Source: Jiangella alba
GTDB taxonomy: Bacteria > Actinomycetota > Actinomycetes > Jiangellales > Jiangellaceae
Assembly (NCBI RefSeq): GCF_900106035.1
Contig: NZ_FNUC01000001.1
Location: 186,001 to 250,000 of the forward strand
Direction: 5' to 3'
DNA length: 64,000 nt
Positions within the stretch are counted from its first letter, which is position 1, and every line of letters begins with the position of its first letter. This document shows, in pieces, positions 15,988-24,939 of the stretch. The position numbers were made by a program, and so were the translations under genes. Below the pieces are notes generated by a model that ran no database searches, was not told the DNA's origin, and was given only the letters and a program-made list of their open reading frames with translations.

Positions 15988-18362
15988 GCGGCCGCCGCGC
16001 CGGCCTCCGCGTCGTCCGCCGCCTCCTGGTCCTCCGGCAGGGCGGCGGGGGTGTGCCGCCGTTCCAGGGCCGCGCCCTCGACGTCGGCGTTCGGCAGGAG
16101 GCGGTCCAGCCAGCGCGGGAGCCACCACGCGGCGTTCCCGGCCAGGTGCATCAGGGCCGGCACCAGCGTCATCCGCACGACGAACGCGTCGACCAGCACG
16201 CCGAAGGCGAGGCCGAACCCGATCGGCCGGACCATCGCCAGGTGCGAGAAGACGAACCCGCCGAAGACGGAGATCATGATGATCGCCGCCGCCGTCACAA
16301 CGGCCCGGCCGGCGCGCAGGCCGCGGGCCACCGCCAGGCGGGCCGGCTCGCCGTGCACGTACGCCTCGCGCATGCCCGACACCAGGAACAGCTGGTAGTC
16401 CATGGCCAGCCCGAACAGCACGCCCACCAGCAGGATCGGCAGGAAGCTCAGCACCGGCCCCGCGTCGTGCACGCCGAAGACCGAGCCCAGCCAGCCCCAC
16501 TGGTAGATCGCGACCACACCGCCGAACGCGGCGAGCACCGACAGCACGAACCCGCCGGTCGCGATGACCGGCACCAGCAGCGACCGGAACACCACCAGCA
16601 GAATCAGCAGCGACAGCCCGATCACCACGGCCAGGTACACCGGCAGCGCGTCGGCGAGCTGGTCGGAGATGTCGATGTTCGCGCTGGCCTGGCCGGCGAC
16701 CGCCAGCGCGACACCGGGCGCGTCCTCCAGCGGGAGGTCGCGCAGCCGGTGCACGAGGTCCTCCGTCGACACGCTGCTCGGGCCACCGGCCGGAACCACC
16801 TGGAAGGCGGCGACGGTCCCGGAGTCCGACACGCCGATCGGGGCCACCGCGACGACGTCGTCCTGCGCGCTCAGCTGCCGGGCGACGGCGACGGTCAGCT
16901 CGGCGCGGGCCGCCTCGTCGACGTCCGCGGGGAGGTCGGCGACCACCACCAGCGGGCCGTTCACCCCGGCGCCGAACGCGTCGGCCGCCACCGTGTAGGC
17001 GCGGTACTGCGTCGAGTCCTCCGGCTCCGACGACCCGTCCGGCAGCCCCAGCCGCATCGACGCCGCCGGGATCGCGACGACGGCCAGCGCCAGCACGCCG
17101 AGCACCAGCCCGGCCACCGCGCGCGACGTCCGCATCGGGCGCACGTCGTCGGGCCGGGCCGCGGCGGCGTCCGGGCGGCGGGCCCGGCGCGGCAGCACCC
17201 GCCGCCCGATCAGCGAGAGCAGCGCCGGCGTCAGCGTCACCGCGATCAGCACGGCCACGACGACGGCGACCGCGGCGACCGTCCCCATCAGGCCGAGGAA
17301 GCCGATGCCGGTGACGTTCAGCGCCACCAGCGCGATGACGACGGTGCTGCCAGCGAAGACGACGGCGTTGCCGGAGGTGCCGTTCGCGAGGCCGATCGAC
17401 TCCTCGAGCTCCATCCCTTCGCGCAGCTGGCGGCGGTGCCGGTTGAGGATGAACAGCGAGTAGTCGATGCCGACCGCGAGCCCGAGCATCACGCCGAGAA
17501 TCGGTGTCACGGTGATCATCTCGACCACGCCCGAGAACGCCAGCGCGCCCAGCGACGCGATGCCGACGCCGATCAGCGCGGTGAGGATCGGCAGCCCGGC
17601 CGCGACCACCGTGCCGAGCATGACGACGAGCACGACCGCGGCGACCGCCAGGCCGACGACCTCGGCCGGGCCGGCGAGGTCGTCGGCGTTCTGCACCAGC
17701 TCCGCCGCGTAGTCGACCTGGACGCCGTCGATCGGCTCGGCGCCGATGGCGTCCAGCACGGCGTCCTTGGTCTGCGTCGTGACGCTGAAGATCGGCTGGT
17801 CGAACACGACGACGCCGACGGCGACCGAGCCGTCCTCCGACACCGTGCGGACGCCGGCGGCGAGGTCCAGCTGTGCGGCGGCCAGCTCCAGCTGCCGGCG
17901 TTGCGCGTCGAGCTGGGGCTGCGCCTGCGCCAGCGTGCCCGCCTGGCGAGCCTGCTCCGTCGCGGCATCCAGCTGCGCCAGGCCGTCGCGGACCTGCTGC
18001 TCCTGGGCGGCGCGCTGCTCGGCGCTGGTGAACGGGTCGACGACCGCCCGCACGCCGTCGACCTCGCCCGCGCGGGCCAGCGCGGCGCTGACGCCCGCCC
18101 GCTGGTCGTCGGTGAACGCCGCCCCGTCGCCGGTGTGGAAGACGACGTTGGCGGTGCCGCCGCTCGCGTCCGGCAGCTCCTCCGCCAGCCGGTCCGACAC
18201 CCGCTGTGTCGGCGTGCCGGGGATGGTGATCGCGCTGCTCAGCGTCCCACCGGCGACGGCGTACGCGACACCGGCCGCGACCAGCACCAGCACCCACCCG
18301 GCCACGACCGGCCACGCGCGCCGGGCGGCGAACCGCCCGATCCGGTACAGCACCTCAGCCAT
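15954..18362 (-). CDS. MMPL family RND-type exporter
   Basis: An 802-residue membrane protein with the RND/MMPL layout. There is an N-terminal membrane segment, a large extracytoplasmic domain (about 40-180, with a coiled-coil-like stretch rich in Q, A and R near 110-150), then about five membrane segments. These include GVMLGLAVGIDYSLFILNRHRRQL, the MMPL D-Y motif. The second half repeats this plan with GVLFGLAMDYQLFLVSGMREAY. MMPL proteins move lipids or lipid-like metabolites using the proton gradient. The ATG has GAGGAGG nine bases upstream. It looks monocistronic. Confidence 0.9.
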   Translation of the reverse strand: MAEVLYRIGRFAARRAWPVVAGWVLVLVAAGVAYAVAGGTLSSAITIPGTPTQRVSDRLAEELPDASGGTANVVFHTGDGAAFTDDQRAGVSAALARAGEVDGVRAVVDPFTSAEQRAAQEQQVRDGLAQLDAATEQARQAGTLAQAQPQLDAQRRQLELAAAQLDLAAGVRTVSEDGSVAVGVVVFDQPIFSVTTQTKDAVLDAIGAEPIDGVQVDYAAELVQNADDLAGPAEVVGLAVAAVVLVVMLGTVVAAGLPILTALIGVGIASLGALAFSGVVEMITVTPILGVMLGLAVGIDYSLFILNRHRRQLREGMELEESIGLANGTSGNAVVFAGSTVVIALVALNVTGIGFLGLMGTVAAVAVVVAVLIAVTLTPALLSLIGRRVLPRRARRPDAAAARPDDVRPMRTSRAVAGLVLGVLALAVVAIPAASMRLGLPDGSSEPEDSTQYRAYTVAADAFGAGVNGPLVVVADLPADVDEAARAELTVAVARQLSAQDDVVAVAPIGVSDSGTVAAFQVVPAGGPSSVSTEDLVHRLRDLPLEDAPGVALAVAGQASANIDISDQLADALPVYLAVVIGLSLLILLVVFRSLLVPVIATGGFVLSVLAAFGGVVAIYQWGWLGSVFGVHDAGPVLSFLPILLVGVLFGLAMDYQLFLVSGMREAYVHGEPARLAVARGLRAGRAVVTAAAIIMISVFGGFVFSHLAMVRPIGFGLAFGVLVDAFVVRMTLVPALMHLAGNAAWWLPRWLDRLLPNADVEGAALERRHTPAALPEDQEAADDAEAGAAAAQAGQTGDRPR

Positions 18363-18547
18363 GGCGTCGAGCCTCCTCGCGACGGGGCACGGCTCAGCGG
18401 TACCCGTTCCTTGTGGTTGTGATCAGCCGGCTTCTCGAGTTGCCCGCAGACGACGCTGGGCGCGGCGGTGGGCATGCCAGTGCGCATGCGGAACCACCAG
18501 CCCGCCGGCCGGCGAGTGCACCAGCGGGTCGAGTCAACTCGGCCCGG

Positions 18548-19831
18548 TCAGGGCTCGAGCTCCCAGAGCGCACTCGTCGGCATCGCGATCAAGTTCGGCC
18601 CGAACGACAGTGTCTGGTGCCCCGAATAGAGCACGATCCCGACGACGAAGTCATGACCGACCCGCTCCGCAAGGTGTCTGAGCCCACGGAAGTCGTCTTG
18701 TCGGACGGTGGCCGCCGCCTTGACCTCGACACCGACCACGCCTCGGTGCGGATGCTCGAGGACGAGGTCCACCTCGACCTTGTCTCGGGTGCGGTAGTGG
18801 GACAGCTCGATCGGTTCGTCGTTCCAGCTGAGCTGGCGCGAGATCTCGGAGGCGACGAAGCTCTCCAGCAGCGGACCGAACGCGTTGTTCGTCGGCTCGA
18901 GAAGCTTCTCAGCGGTTTGATTGAGCAGATGTGCGGCAACGCCCGAGTCCACGAAGAAGATCTTCGGGGCTGCCGTCGCCCGCGCACTGACGTTCCTCGA
19001 CCAGGAGGGGAGGCGCTTGACGAGGAAGACCTGCTCGAGCAAGGTCACGTAGCGGCGTGCGGTTGCCGCGGCGACGCGAGCGTCACTGGCAATGGGATCC
19101 ATGACCAGCAGCGAGCCCGCGCGTGCTGCGAGCAGGCGCAGCACGATGTGCAGTTCGGGAAGACGTTCGATCTCGCCGATCTCGGTGATCTCGCGTTCGA
19201 TGAGGTTGTCGATATACGCGTTGAAGTATCGGCGGCGACTGGCCGGGCGAGCGAGAGTGACCACCTCCGGAAACCCGCCCCGCACCAGGCGCTCCGCGTA
19301 GGCGCCGCGGGTGAGCCTGGTGGAGTGCCGCAGTTTCGGCCCGTGCTCGAACACCGCGTCGACGAATCCGTCGGCGGCTTGGTCGATCTCGCCCTGGGAG
19401 AAGGGCCAGAGCTCGACCGTCCGGACGCGCCCTGGGAGCGCGTCAGGGACCGACTTGAGCGCGAAGACACGAGCCGAACCGGTCAGGAGGAAACGTCCTC
19501 GGCGTGGTCGTTCGTCCACGTCGGCCTTGATCGCCAGCAGCAGCTCGGGCACTCGCTGGATCTCATCGATGGCGAGCATGCCAGGCACGTCGACGAAGCT
19601 CTTGGGATCGGCCGCAGCTGCCGCCCGCATGTCCGGATCATCGAGAGTGCGTGCAGTCGCGTCAGGGTTCTCCCGCGTGATGATCCGCATGAGCGTGCTC
19701 TTGCCGGCTTGGCGCGCACCTTGCACGAGCACGACGCGCGCCTCGTCCAGGGCGATGCGTACCGCCTCGGCAGCCCGTCGAGGACGCACTCCCTCGAAAG
19801 CTGTGATGTCTGCCGGCATGGTGGCGAGCAT
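18548..19831 (-). CDS. AAA ATPase with DUF4143 domain
   Basis: A protein of about 427 residues. The P-loop is VQGARQAGKSTL (38-47), Walker B is MLAIDEIQ (near 86), and LLTGSAR is a sensor-1-like motif. The middle region, FFVDSGVAAHLLNQTAEKL, is the start of DUF4143. The end has EVDLVLEHPHRGVVGVEVKA, a D-x(n)-E-x-K arrangement like that of PD-(D/E)XK nucleases. Function of the family is unclear; links to defence or stress have been proposed. Third codon positions are visibly less G/C-biased than in neighbours, which suggests transfer. The start is uncertain: ATG 19831 (used), ATG 19819 and TTG 19855 are all in frame, none with a good ribosome site. Confidence 0.8.
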   Translation of the reverse strand: MLATMPADITAFEGVRPRRAAEAVRIALDEARVVLVQGARQAGKSTLMRIITRENPDATARTLDDPDMRAAAAADPKSFVDVPGMLAIDEIQRVPELLLAIKADVDERPRRGRFLLTGSARVFALKSVPDALPGRVRTVELWPFSQGEIDQAADGFVDAVFEHGPKLRHSTRLTRGAYAERLVRGGFPEVVTLARPASRRRYFNAYIDNLIEREITEIGEIERLPELHIVLRLLAARAGSLLVMDPIASDARVAAATARRYVTLLEQVFLVKRLPSWSRNVSARATAAPKIFFVDSGVAAHLLNQTAEKLLEPTNNAFGPLLESFVASEISRQLSWNDEPIELSHYRTRDKVEVDLVLEHPHRGVVGVEVKAAATVRQDDFRGLRHLAERVGHDFVVGIVLYSGHQTLSFGPNLIAMPTSALWELEP

Positions 19832-19895
19832 ATCGACTCTGACTAGGATCGACAACGATCTGCCAGGAGGTGTCCTGCCGTTCTGCCGCTACCTA

Positions 19896-19931
19896 GACTG
19901 AGGATCTGCCGCAGCGTCGACTGAGGATTTG
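19896..19931. repeat. Short direct repeat upstream of the DUF4143 gene
   Basis: GACTGAGGAT(C/T)TG occurs at 19896-19908 and 19919-19931, 23 bp apart, in the gap between the ATPase gene and the polymerase gene. It could be a regulatory repeat or a scar of the insertion that brought the low-GC ATPase gene. Confidence 0.35.
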
Positions 19932-19951
19932 ACGTTCCATCGGGCCGGACA

Positions 19952-21643
19952 TCACTTCGCGTCGGCGTAGGAGGGGGCGACGGCGACGCTGAGGGGGAAC
20001 TGGACGGGGAAGTCGCCGAAGAGGAGGCGGCCGGCTTCGGCGGCCGCGGCCTGGACCTCGGCCGCCACCGCGTCGGCGAGCGCGGCCGGGGTGTGCACCA
20101 CGATCTCGTCGTGCACGAAGAAGACGAGGTGGGGGCGGGCGTCGAACGGGGGCGGCACGAGGCCGGCGGAGACATCGGCGGGTCCGAGCGCCCACAGCCG
20201 CCGCCGGATGGAGGCGATCCAGCACAGCGCCCACTCGGCCGCCGTCCCCTGGACGACGAAGTTGCGGGTGAACCGCCCCCACGACCGAGCGTACGACCGC
20301 GCGCGAGCGACGTCGTCGTCGCCGGCGTCGTCCTGGTAGGCGCCGGACTGCGCCTCGTGCCAGGTGGCGCCCGGCAGCGGCGACGACCGGCCGAGGTGGG
20401 TGGTGACGATCTCGCCGCGCTCCCCCGCCCGCGCCGCCTCGTCGACGAACGCCAGCGAGCGCGGGAACGTCTTCGCCAGCCGCGGCAGCACCTGGCCGCT
20501 GGACCCGGTGGTGCCGCCGTACATGGCGCCGAGCATGCCGACCTTCGCCAGCTCGCGGGTCGGCACCGCCCCGGACGCGACGATGCCGGCGTACATGTCG
20601 GCGCCCCGGCCGTCGGGACCGCGACCGGCCGCCGCCATGGCGTCGTCGCCGGCCATGGCGGCCAGCACGCGCGGCTCGAGCTGGGCGGCGTCGGCGACGA
20701 CGAAGGTCCAGCCGGGGTCGGCGACGACCGCCCGGCGGACGCTCTTGGGCAGCTGCAGCGCGCCGCCGCCGCTGGACGCCCACCGGCCGGTGACGACGCC
20801 GCCGACGACGTACTCGCTGCGGAACCGGCCCTCGCGCACCCACGCCTCGAGCCAGGCCCAGCCGTTCGCCGTCAGCAGCCGGTACAGCGACTTGTACTCC
20901 AGCAGCGGCTCGACGACGGGATGGTCGAGCTTCTCGAGCTCCCACTTGCGCAGCGTGCGGGCGCCCACGCCGGCCCGTTGCAGCGCCCGCAGAAGGTCCT
21001 GCGGCGAGTCGGGGTTGAGGCTGGCCGGCGCGTCGAGCGCGCCTCGAATGAGCTGCGCCAGCTCCTCCAGCCGGGCCGGCCGCTCCCCCAGCCGCGGCCG
21101 CGGCCCGAGCGTCTCGGTGAGGACGGCGTCGTGGACGTCGGCCAGCCACGGCAGCCCCGCGTGGTACATCTCGACGGCGGCCAGCGCGCCCGCCGACTCG
21201 GCCGCCAGCAGCAGCCGCAGCCGCCCGGCCGACGGCGACGCGGCCACGACGGCGTCCTGCACCGCCAGCTCTGCGAGCGGGTCGGGCCCCTCCGCCGGCC
21301 CCGACGACGGACCGGGCGCGGCGAACAGCATGGCCGGCTCGTCGGCGGGCGTCAGCGGCGCGGGCGGCAGGGTGTCCCACGGCCCGGGCGGCGCGTCGGC
21401 GGGCCCGGGCCACGCCGCCAGCGCCGACCCGCGCAGGATGCGGTGCGCCAGCCGGAGGTCGTGGGAGCGGTCGACCCGGACCCCGGCGGCCAGCAGCCCG
21501 GGATACCACCGGTTGGTGTCGTCCCAGGTCCAGCGCGCGGCGGCGCCGGCCGACGCGACGACGGAGGGCAGCTCGCCGAGCGCGACCCGCCGGCCGTCGA
21601 CGCGCACCGAGCCGTCAGGCGACGGGACCACGACAGGCTGCAC
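19952..21643 (-). CDS. Family A DNA polymerase-like protein (bifunctional 3'-5' exonuclease/polymerase)
   Basis: A 563-residue protein of the actinobacterial group annotated as bifunctional 3'-5' exonuclease/DNA polymerase. An N-terminal ~190 residues would be the exonuclease-like part, with weak motifs. The polymerase part begins near 200. Motif A is VVADAAQLEPRVLAAMAGD near 318, motif B is RELAKVGMLGAMYGG near 363, and motif C is FFVHDEIVVH near 508. The aspartates of motifs A and C that hold the two metal ions are present. Motif A reads D-A-A-Q-L-E-P-R where housekeeping Pol I has D-Y-S-Q-I-E-L-R. It is much shorter than Pol I and has no 5'-3' exonuclease. The role is not established; repair or damage tolerance is likely. 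Confidence 0.85.
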   Translation of the reverse strand: MQPVVVPSPDGSVRVDGRRVALGELPSVVASAGAAARWTWDDTNRWYPGLLAAGVRVDRSHDLRLAHRILRGSALAAWPGPADAPPGPWDTLPPAPLTPADEPAMLFAAPGPSSGPAEGPDPLAELAVQDAVVAASPSAGRLRLLLAAESAGALAAVEMYHAGLPWLADVHDAVLTETLGPRPRLGERPARLEELAQLIRGALDAPASLNPDSPQDLLRALQRAGVGARTLRKWELEKLDHPVVEPLLEYKSLYRLLTANGWAWLEAWVREGRFRSEYVVGGVVTGRWASSGGGALQLPKSVRRAVVADPGWTFVVADAAQLEPRVLAAMAGDDAMAAAGRGPDGRGADMYAGIVASGAVPTRELAKVGMLGAMYGGTTGSSGQVLPRLAKTFPRSLAFVDEAARAGERGEIVTTHLGRSSPLPGATWHEAQSGAYQDDAGDDDVARARSYARSWGRFTRNFVVQGTAAEWALCWIASIRRRLWALGPADVSAGLVPPPFDARPHLVFFVHDEIVVHTPAALADAVAAEVQAAAAEAGRLLFGDFPVQFPLSVAVAPSYADAK

Positions 21644-21680
21644 ACGCTCATCCTGCCGCCCGGCACTGACAACGGCCGCG

Positions 21681-22259
21681 TCAGCTCGACGTCTGGCCGT
21701 CCAGCGACTCGCGGAGAAGGTCCGCGTGCCCGGCGTGCTGCGCCGTCTCGGCGATCAGGTGCAGCAGCACGCCGCGGACGCTGCGCGACGCGCCGGGCGG
21801 GTTCCACGGCGCGTCCGGCAGCGGGTGCGCGGCGGAGAGGTCGTCGACGGCGGCGACGGTCCGCTCGGTCCCGGCGGCGACCCGCTCGTACCGCTCGACG
21901 ACGCCGGCCAGCGTCTCGCCGGGCAGCAGCCGGAAGGCGTCGGCGTGGTCGAGCGACCACCGCGGGACCTCCCGCGCGGTCCCGGCCGCGAGGTCGGCCC
22001 AGGTGACGCCGTCGGGCAGGTCGTAGGTCATCGCCGACGGGCCCTCGACGACGAAGCGCAGCCAGCTCTCCTCCATCGCGGTGACGTGCTTGACCAGCCC
22101 GCCGAGGCAGAGCGCGCTGACGGCCGGCCGCTCGGCGGCCTGCGCGTCGGTGAGCCCGCGGACGGTGGTCAGCAGCGCGGCGCGGGCGGCCGCGAGCTGG
22201 CCGAGCAGGGCGGCCCGCTCGGCGTCGAGGGTGGACGTGGTCGTCTGGTTCTGCGTCAT
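21681..22259 (-). CDS. DinB / DUF664 family protein
   Basis: A 192-residue four-helix protein of the DinB superfamily. VSALCLGGLVKHVTAMEESWL contains the first metal histidine, and LLHLIAETAQHAGHADLLRESL holds the second and third (H-x-x-H-A-x-H-A-D). Such proteins are putative metal- and thiol-dependent transferases; in actinobacteria the thiol would be mycothiol. It is divergent from a WYL-domain regulator, with a 25-bp perfect inverted repeat between them that probably controls it. The ATG at 22259 has no strong ribosome site in the bases seen. Confidence 0.85.
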   Translation of the reverse strand: MTQNQTTTSTLDAERAALLGQLAAARAALLTTVRGLTDAQAAERPAVSALCLGGLVKHVTAMEESWLRFVVEGPSAMTYDLPDGVTWADLAAGTAREVPRWSLDHADAFRLLPGETLAGVVERYERVAAGTERTVAAVDDLSAAHPLPDAPWNPPGASRSVRGVLLHLIAETAQHAGHADLLRESLDGQTSS

Positions 22260-22277
22260 GACGGCAGCGTGGCAGCG

Positions 22278-22302
22278 GTAGCGGACAGGATGTGTCCGCT
22301 AC
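22278..22302. promoter_or_regulatory. Perfect 10-5-10 inverted repeat, operator for WYL regulator
   Basis: Arms GTAGCGGACA and TGTCCGCTAC flank the spacer GGATG. The site lies 19 bp from each of the two divergent starts, where a bound protein would block both transcripts. The WYL/HTH regulator is the obvious candidate. Confidence 0.7.
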
Positions 22303-22320
22303 TTGCGGCAGGATGGGCCC

Positions 22321-23250
22321 ATGTCCACGACGTCGGCCCGGCTGCTCGCGCTGTTGTCGCTGCTGCAGGCGCGCCGCGACTGGCCGGGGCCGCTGCTGGC
22401 CGGCCGGCTGGACGTCAGCGAGCGCACCGTCCGCCGCGACGTCGACCGGCTGCGCGAGCTGGGCTACCCCATCCTGGCGATCAAGGGCCCGGACGGCGGC
22501 TACCGGCTCGACGCGGGCGCCGACCTGCCGCCGCTGCTGTTCGACGACGGGCAGGCGGTGGCGCTCGCGGTCGCGCTGCGGCTGGCGGCGGCCAGCGGCG
22601 CCGACGTCGCGGCCGACGCCGCCCGCGCGCTGACGACCGTCCGGCAGCTGCTGCCGGCGCGGCTACGGCACCGGGTCGACGCGGTGCAGGTCACGGTGGA
22701 CGGCGCGACGCGGAACCCGGCCGACCCGGACGTGCTGGTCGCCCTGACGGCGGCGATCCGGGCCCGCGAGGAGCTGCGCTTCGACCACGACGGCACGCGG
22801 CGCCGGGTCCAGCCGCACCACCTCGTCGCCCGCGGCGGCCGCTGGTACCTCGTCGCGTGGGACCTGGACCGGGACGACTGGCGGGTGTTCCGTGCCGACC
22901 GCGTGACGCCGCGGGTGCCGACCGGCCCGCGGTTCACCCCGCGCGAGGTCCCCGGCGGCGACGTCGCCGCGTTCGTCACCGCCCGGTTCCGCGGCGGCGA
23001 CGCCGGCTGGCCGTGCCGCGGCGAGGTGCTGCTGGACCTCCCCGCCGCCGAGGTCGCGCCGTACGTCCACGACGGCGTGGTCGAGCCCGCCGGGCCGGAC
23101 CGGTGCCGGCTGACGCTGGGCGCGTGGTCCTGGATCGGCCTGGCCGCGAACGTCGCCCGGTTCGACGCGGACGTCGAGGTGGTCGGCCCGCCCGAGCTGC
23201 GGGCCGCCTGCGCGGCGCTGGCCCGGCGGTTCGCCGCCGCTAGTGGGTGA
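22321..23250 (+). CDS. WYL domain, DeoR-type HTH transcriptional regulator
   Basis: A 309-residue regulator. The N-terminal HTH_11 domain (about 1-65) includes [20 protein letters not shown] and [20 protein letters not shown]. The WYL domain (about 135-225) contains [29 protein letters not shown], with the W-Y-L triplet, and a WCX-like end follows. WYL proteins sense ligands such as nucleotides or nucleic acid ends, but most single-HTH YafY-like members are uncharacterised. The start is ATG 22321; an in-frame TTG at 22303 would run into the operator. It is divergent from the DinB gene and its 3' end overlaps acdS by 11 bp. Confidence 0.9.
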   Translation: MSTTSARLLALLSLLQARRDWPGPLLAGRLDVSERTVRRDVDRLRELGYPILAIKGPDGGYRLDAGADLPPLLFDDGQAVALAVALRLAAASGADVAADAARALTTVRQLLPARLRHRVDAVQVTVDGATRNPADPDVLVALTAAIRAREELRFDHDGTRRRVQPHHLVARGGRWYLVAWDLDRDDWRVFRADRVTPRVPTGPRFTPREVPGGDVAAFVTARFRGGDAGWPCRGEVLLDLPAAEVAPYVHDGVVEPAGPDRCRLTLGAWSWIGLAANVARFDADVEVVGPPELRAACAALARRFAAASG

Positions 23251-24262
23251 ACAGCCCGCTATACGCGTTCAGCGCCGGCTGGCCACCGAGGTGCGCGTAG
23301 AGGACGGTCGCGTCGCCCGGGATGTCGCCGCTGGTCACGAGGTCGACCAGCCCGGCCATCGACTTGCCCTCGTAGACGGGGTCGAGGATGACCCCCTCGA
23401 GCCGGCCGGTGAGCCGGATCGCGTCGAGCGTCGACTCCACCGGCACGCCGTACCGGTCGCCGGCCCAGCCGGGCAGGACGGTGATCTCGTCGTCGCGCAG
23501 CGGCCGGGCCACCCCGATCAGCTCGGCGGTGGCGCGGGCGATGCGGGCCACCTGGTCGCGCGTCTCGTCGAGCGTGGCGCTGGCGTCGATGCCGACGACC
23601 CGGCGCGGCCGCCCGCCGGCCTCCTCCAGCGCGGCGAACCCGGCGATCATGCCGGCCTGGGTGGAGCCGGTGACCGCGCAGACCACGACGGTGTCGAAGA
23701 AGACGCCCAGCTCACGCTCCTGGGCCTCGACCTCGTACGCCCAGTGGGCGAACCCGAGCCCGCCGAGCCGGTGGTCCGACGCGCCGGCCGGGATCGGGTA
23801 CGGCCGCCCGCCGCGCGCCGTCACGTCCTCGATGGCGCGGGTCCACGACTGCTTGAACCCGATGCCGAACCCGGCAGGGTCGAGCCGCACCTCGGCGCCC
23901 ATGATGCGGCTGAGCATGATGTTGCCGACGCGGTCGTTCAGCGGGTCGGGCCAGTCGACCCAGCTCTCCTGCACCAGCACGGCCTTCAGCCCGAGCGACG
24001 CGGCGACGGCGGCCACCTGGCGGGTGTGGTTGGACTGGTAGCCGCCGATCGACACCAGCGTGTCGGCGCCCTGGGCCAGCGCGTCGGGGACGATGTACTC
24101 CAGCTTGCGGGTCTTGTTGCCGCCGTAGGCGAGGCCGGCGTTGCAGTCCTCGCGCTTGGCCCAGACGGCGGCGCCGCCGAGGTGCGCCGTCAGCCGCGGC
24201 ATCGGGTGGACGGGGCTGGGCCCGAAGGTCAGCGGGTGGCGGGGGAAGTCGCTCAGGGCCAT
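23240..24262 (-). CDS. acdS: 1-aminocyclopropane-1-carboxylate deaminase
   Basis: A 340-residue cytoplasmic PLP enzyme that splits the ethylene precursor ACC into 2-oxobutyrate and ammonia. The PLP lysine is K50 in [13 protein letters not shown], and S77 is in [14 protein letters not shown]. The pair that separates true ACC deaminases from D-cysteine desulfhydrases is present: Glu298 in PVYEGKSM and Leu325 in [10 protein letters not shown] (desulfhydrases have Thr at both). The spacing of 27 residues matches E295/L322 of the Pseudomonas enzyme. Length also fits. The ATG has GAGGAGTGACC upstream. It lies 2 bp after the GntR regulator gene on the same strand, forming an operon. It suggests use of plant-derived ACC and lowering of plant ethylene. 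Confidence 0.93.
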   Translation of the reverse strand: MALSDFPRHPLTFGPSPVHPMPRLTAHLGGAAVWAKREDCNAGLAYGGNKTRKLEYIVPDALAQGADTLVSIGGYQSNHTRQVAAVAASLGLKAVLVQESWVDWPDPLNDRVGNIMLSRIMGAEVRLDPAGFGIGFKQSWTRAIEDVTARGGRPYPIPAGASDHRLGGLGFAHWAYEVEAQERELGVFFDTVVVCAVTGSTQAGMIAGFAALEEAGGRPRRVVGIDASATLDETRDQVARIARATAELIGVARPLRDDEITVLPGWAGDRYGVPVESTLDAIRLTGRLEGVILDPVYEGKSMAGLVDLVTSGDIPGDATVLYAHLGGQPALNAYSGLFTH

Positions 24263-24264
24263 GG

Positions 24265-24915
24265 TCACTCCTCGGTGGTCGGCAGGCTGTGCCAGGTGTC
24301 GAACGCGACGGCCGCCGCGCGCTCGGCGTCGCCGGCGGCGCACAGCCCGATCAGCTCGTCGTGCCGGGCGACGGACGCGCGCCCGGCCAGCGTGGAGAAG
24401 CGCAGCCGCTCGGCCCGGCGCAGCACCGGTGTGTACGTCTCGAGGACGGCGGCCAGCGCGCGGTTCGCGGCGACGGCGACGGGGACGGCGTGCAGGTCGT
24501 CGTCGGCGCGCAGCGCGGCCTCGACGTCGCCGTCGCGGACCGCCGCCCGGAACCGGTCGTTGGCGGCGCTCATCGCGGTGAGGTCGGACGTGGTCAGGCC
24601 GGCGACGGCGGCGCGGACGGCCACCTCGTGCAGCGCCGCGACCACGTCGCGCGCGTCGCGCAGGTCGCGCACGTCCAGCGGGCTCACCACGGTCGAGCGG
24701 CCCGGCTTCGCGACGACCAGCCCGGCCTCGGCCAGCCGCAGCAGCGCCTCGCGCACCGGCGTCCGGCTGACCCCGAGCCAGGCCGCGAGCTCGGCGTCGC
24801 GCAGCTGCTCACCGGGCGCCAGCACGCCGCCGACGATCGCCTCGCGCAGCCGTCCGTAGACGTCGTCGCGCAGCAGCCGGCGGCCGATCGCGGGTTCTCC
24901 CCGCGGGATGGGCAT
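24265..24915 (-). CDS. GntR family (FCD) regulator of acdS
   Basis: A 216-residue GntR/FadR-subfamily regulator. The winged helix (about 15-75) includes [21 protein letters not shown] and [21 protein letters not shown]. The FCD effector domain (about 85-205) has the histidine and aspartate scattered over helices typical of a metal-dependent ligand site ([16 protein letters not shown]). It is immediately upstream of acdS in the same operon. ACC or a related amino acid may be its effector. A perfect 14-bp palindrome abuts the ATG and leaves no room for a ribosome site, so the transcript is probably leaderless and autoregulated. Confidence 0.88.
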   Translation of the reverse strand: MPIPRGEPAIGRRLLRDDVYGRLREAIVGGVLAPGEQLRDAELAAWLGVSRTPVREALLRLAEAGLVVAKPGRSTVVSPLDVRDLRDARDVVAALHEVAVRAAVAGLTTSDLTAMSAANDRFRAAVRDGDVEAALRADDDLHAVPVAVAANRALAAVLETYTPVLRRAERLRFSTLAGRASVARHDELIGLCAAGDAERAAAVAFDTWHSLPTTEE

Positions 24916-24928
24916 GCAATATATTGCA
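24915..24928. promoter_or_regulatory. 14-bp palindrome TGCAATATATTGCA, GntR operator
   Basis: A perfect palindrome that touches the GntR start codon and includes a TATATT -10-like sequence on the minus strand. It stands out as A/T-rich in GC-rich DNA. It most likely serves as the GntR operator for the gntR-acdS operon. Confidence 0.7.
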
Positions 24929-24939
24929 CACCACAGGCG

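Noticed and set aside
15379..18422. Two ~975-residue open frames on opposite strands
   Set aside because: Both are shadows of the MMPL gene at 15954-18362, with biased composition and no motifs.
20093..22006. 637-residue plus-strand frame opposite the polymerase
   Set aside because: Arginine- and glutamine-rich shadow; the minus-strand polymerase has motifs A, B and C.
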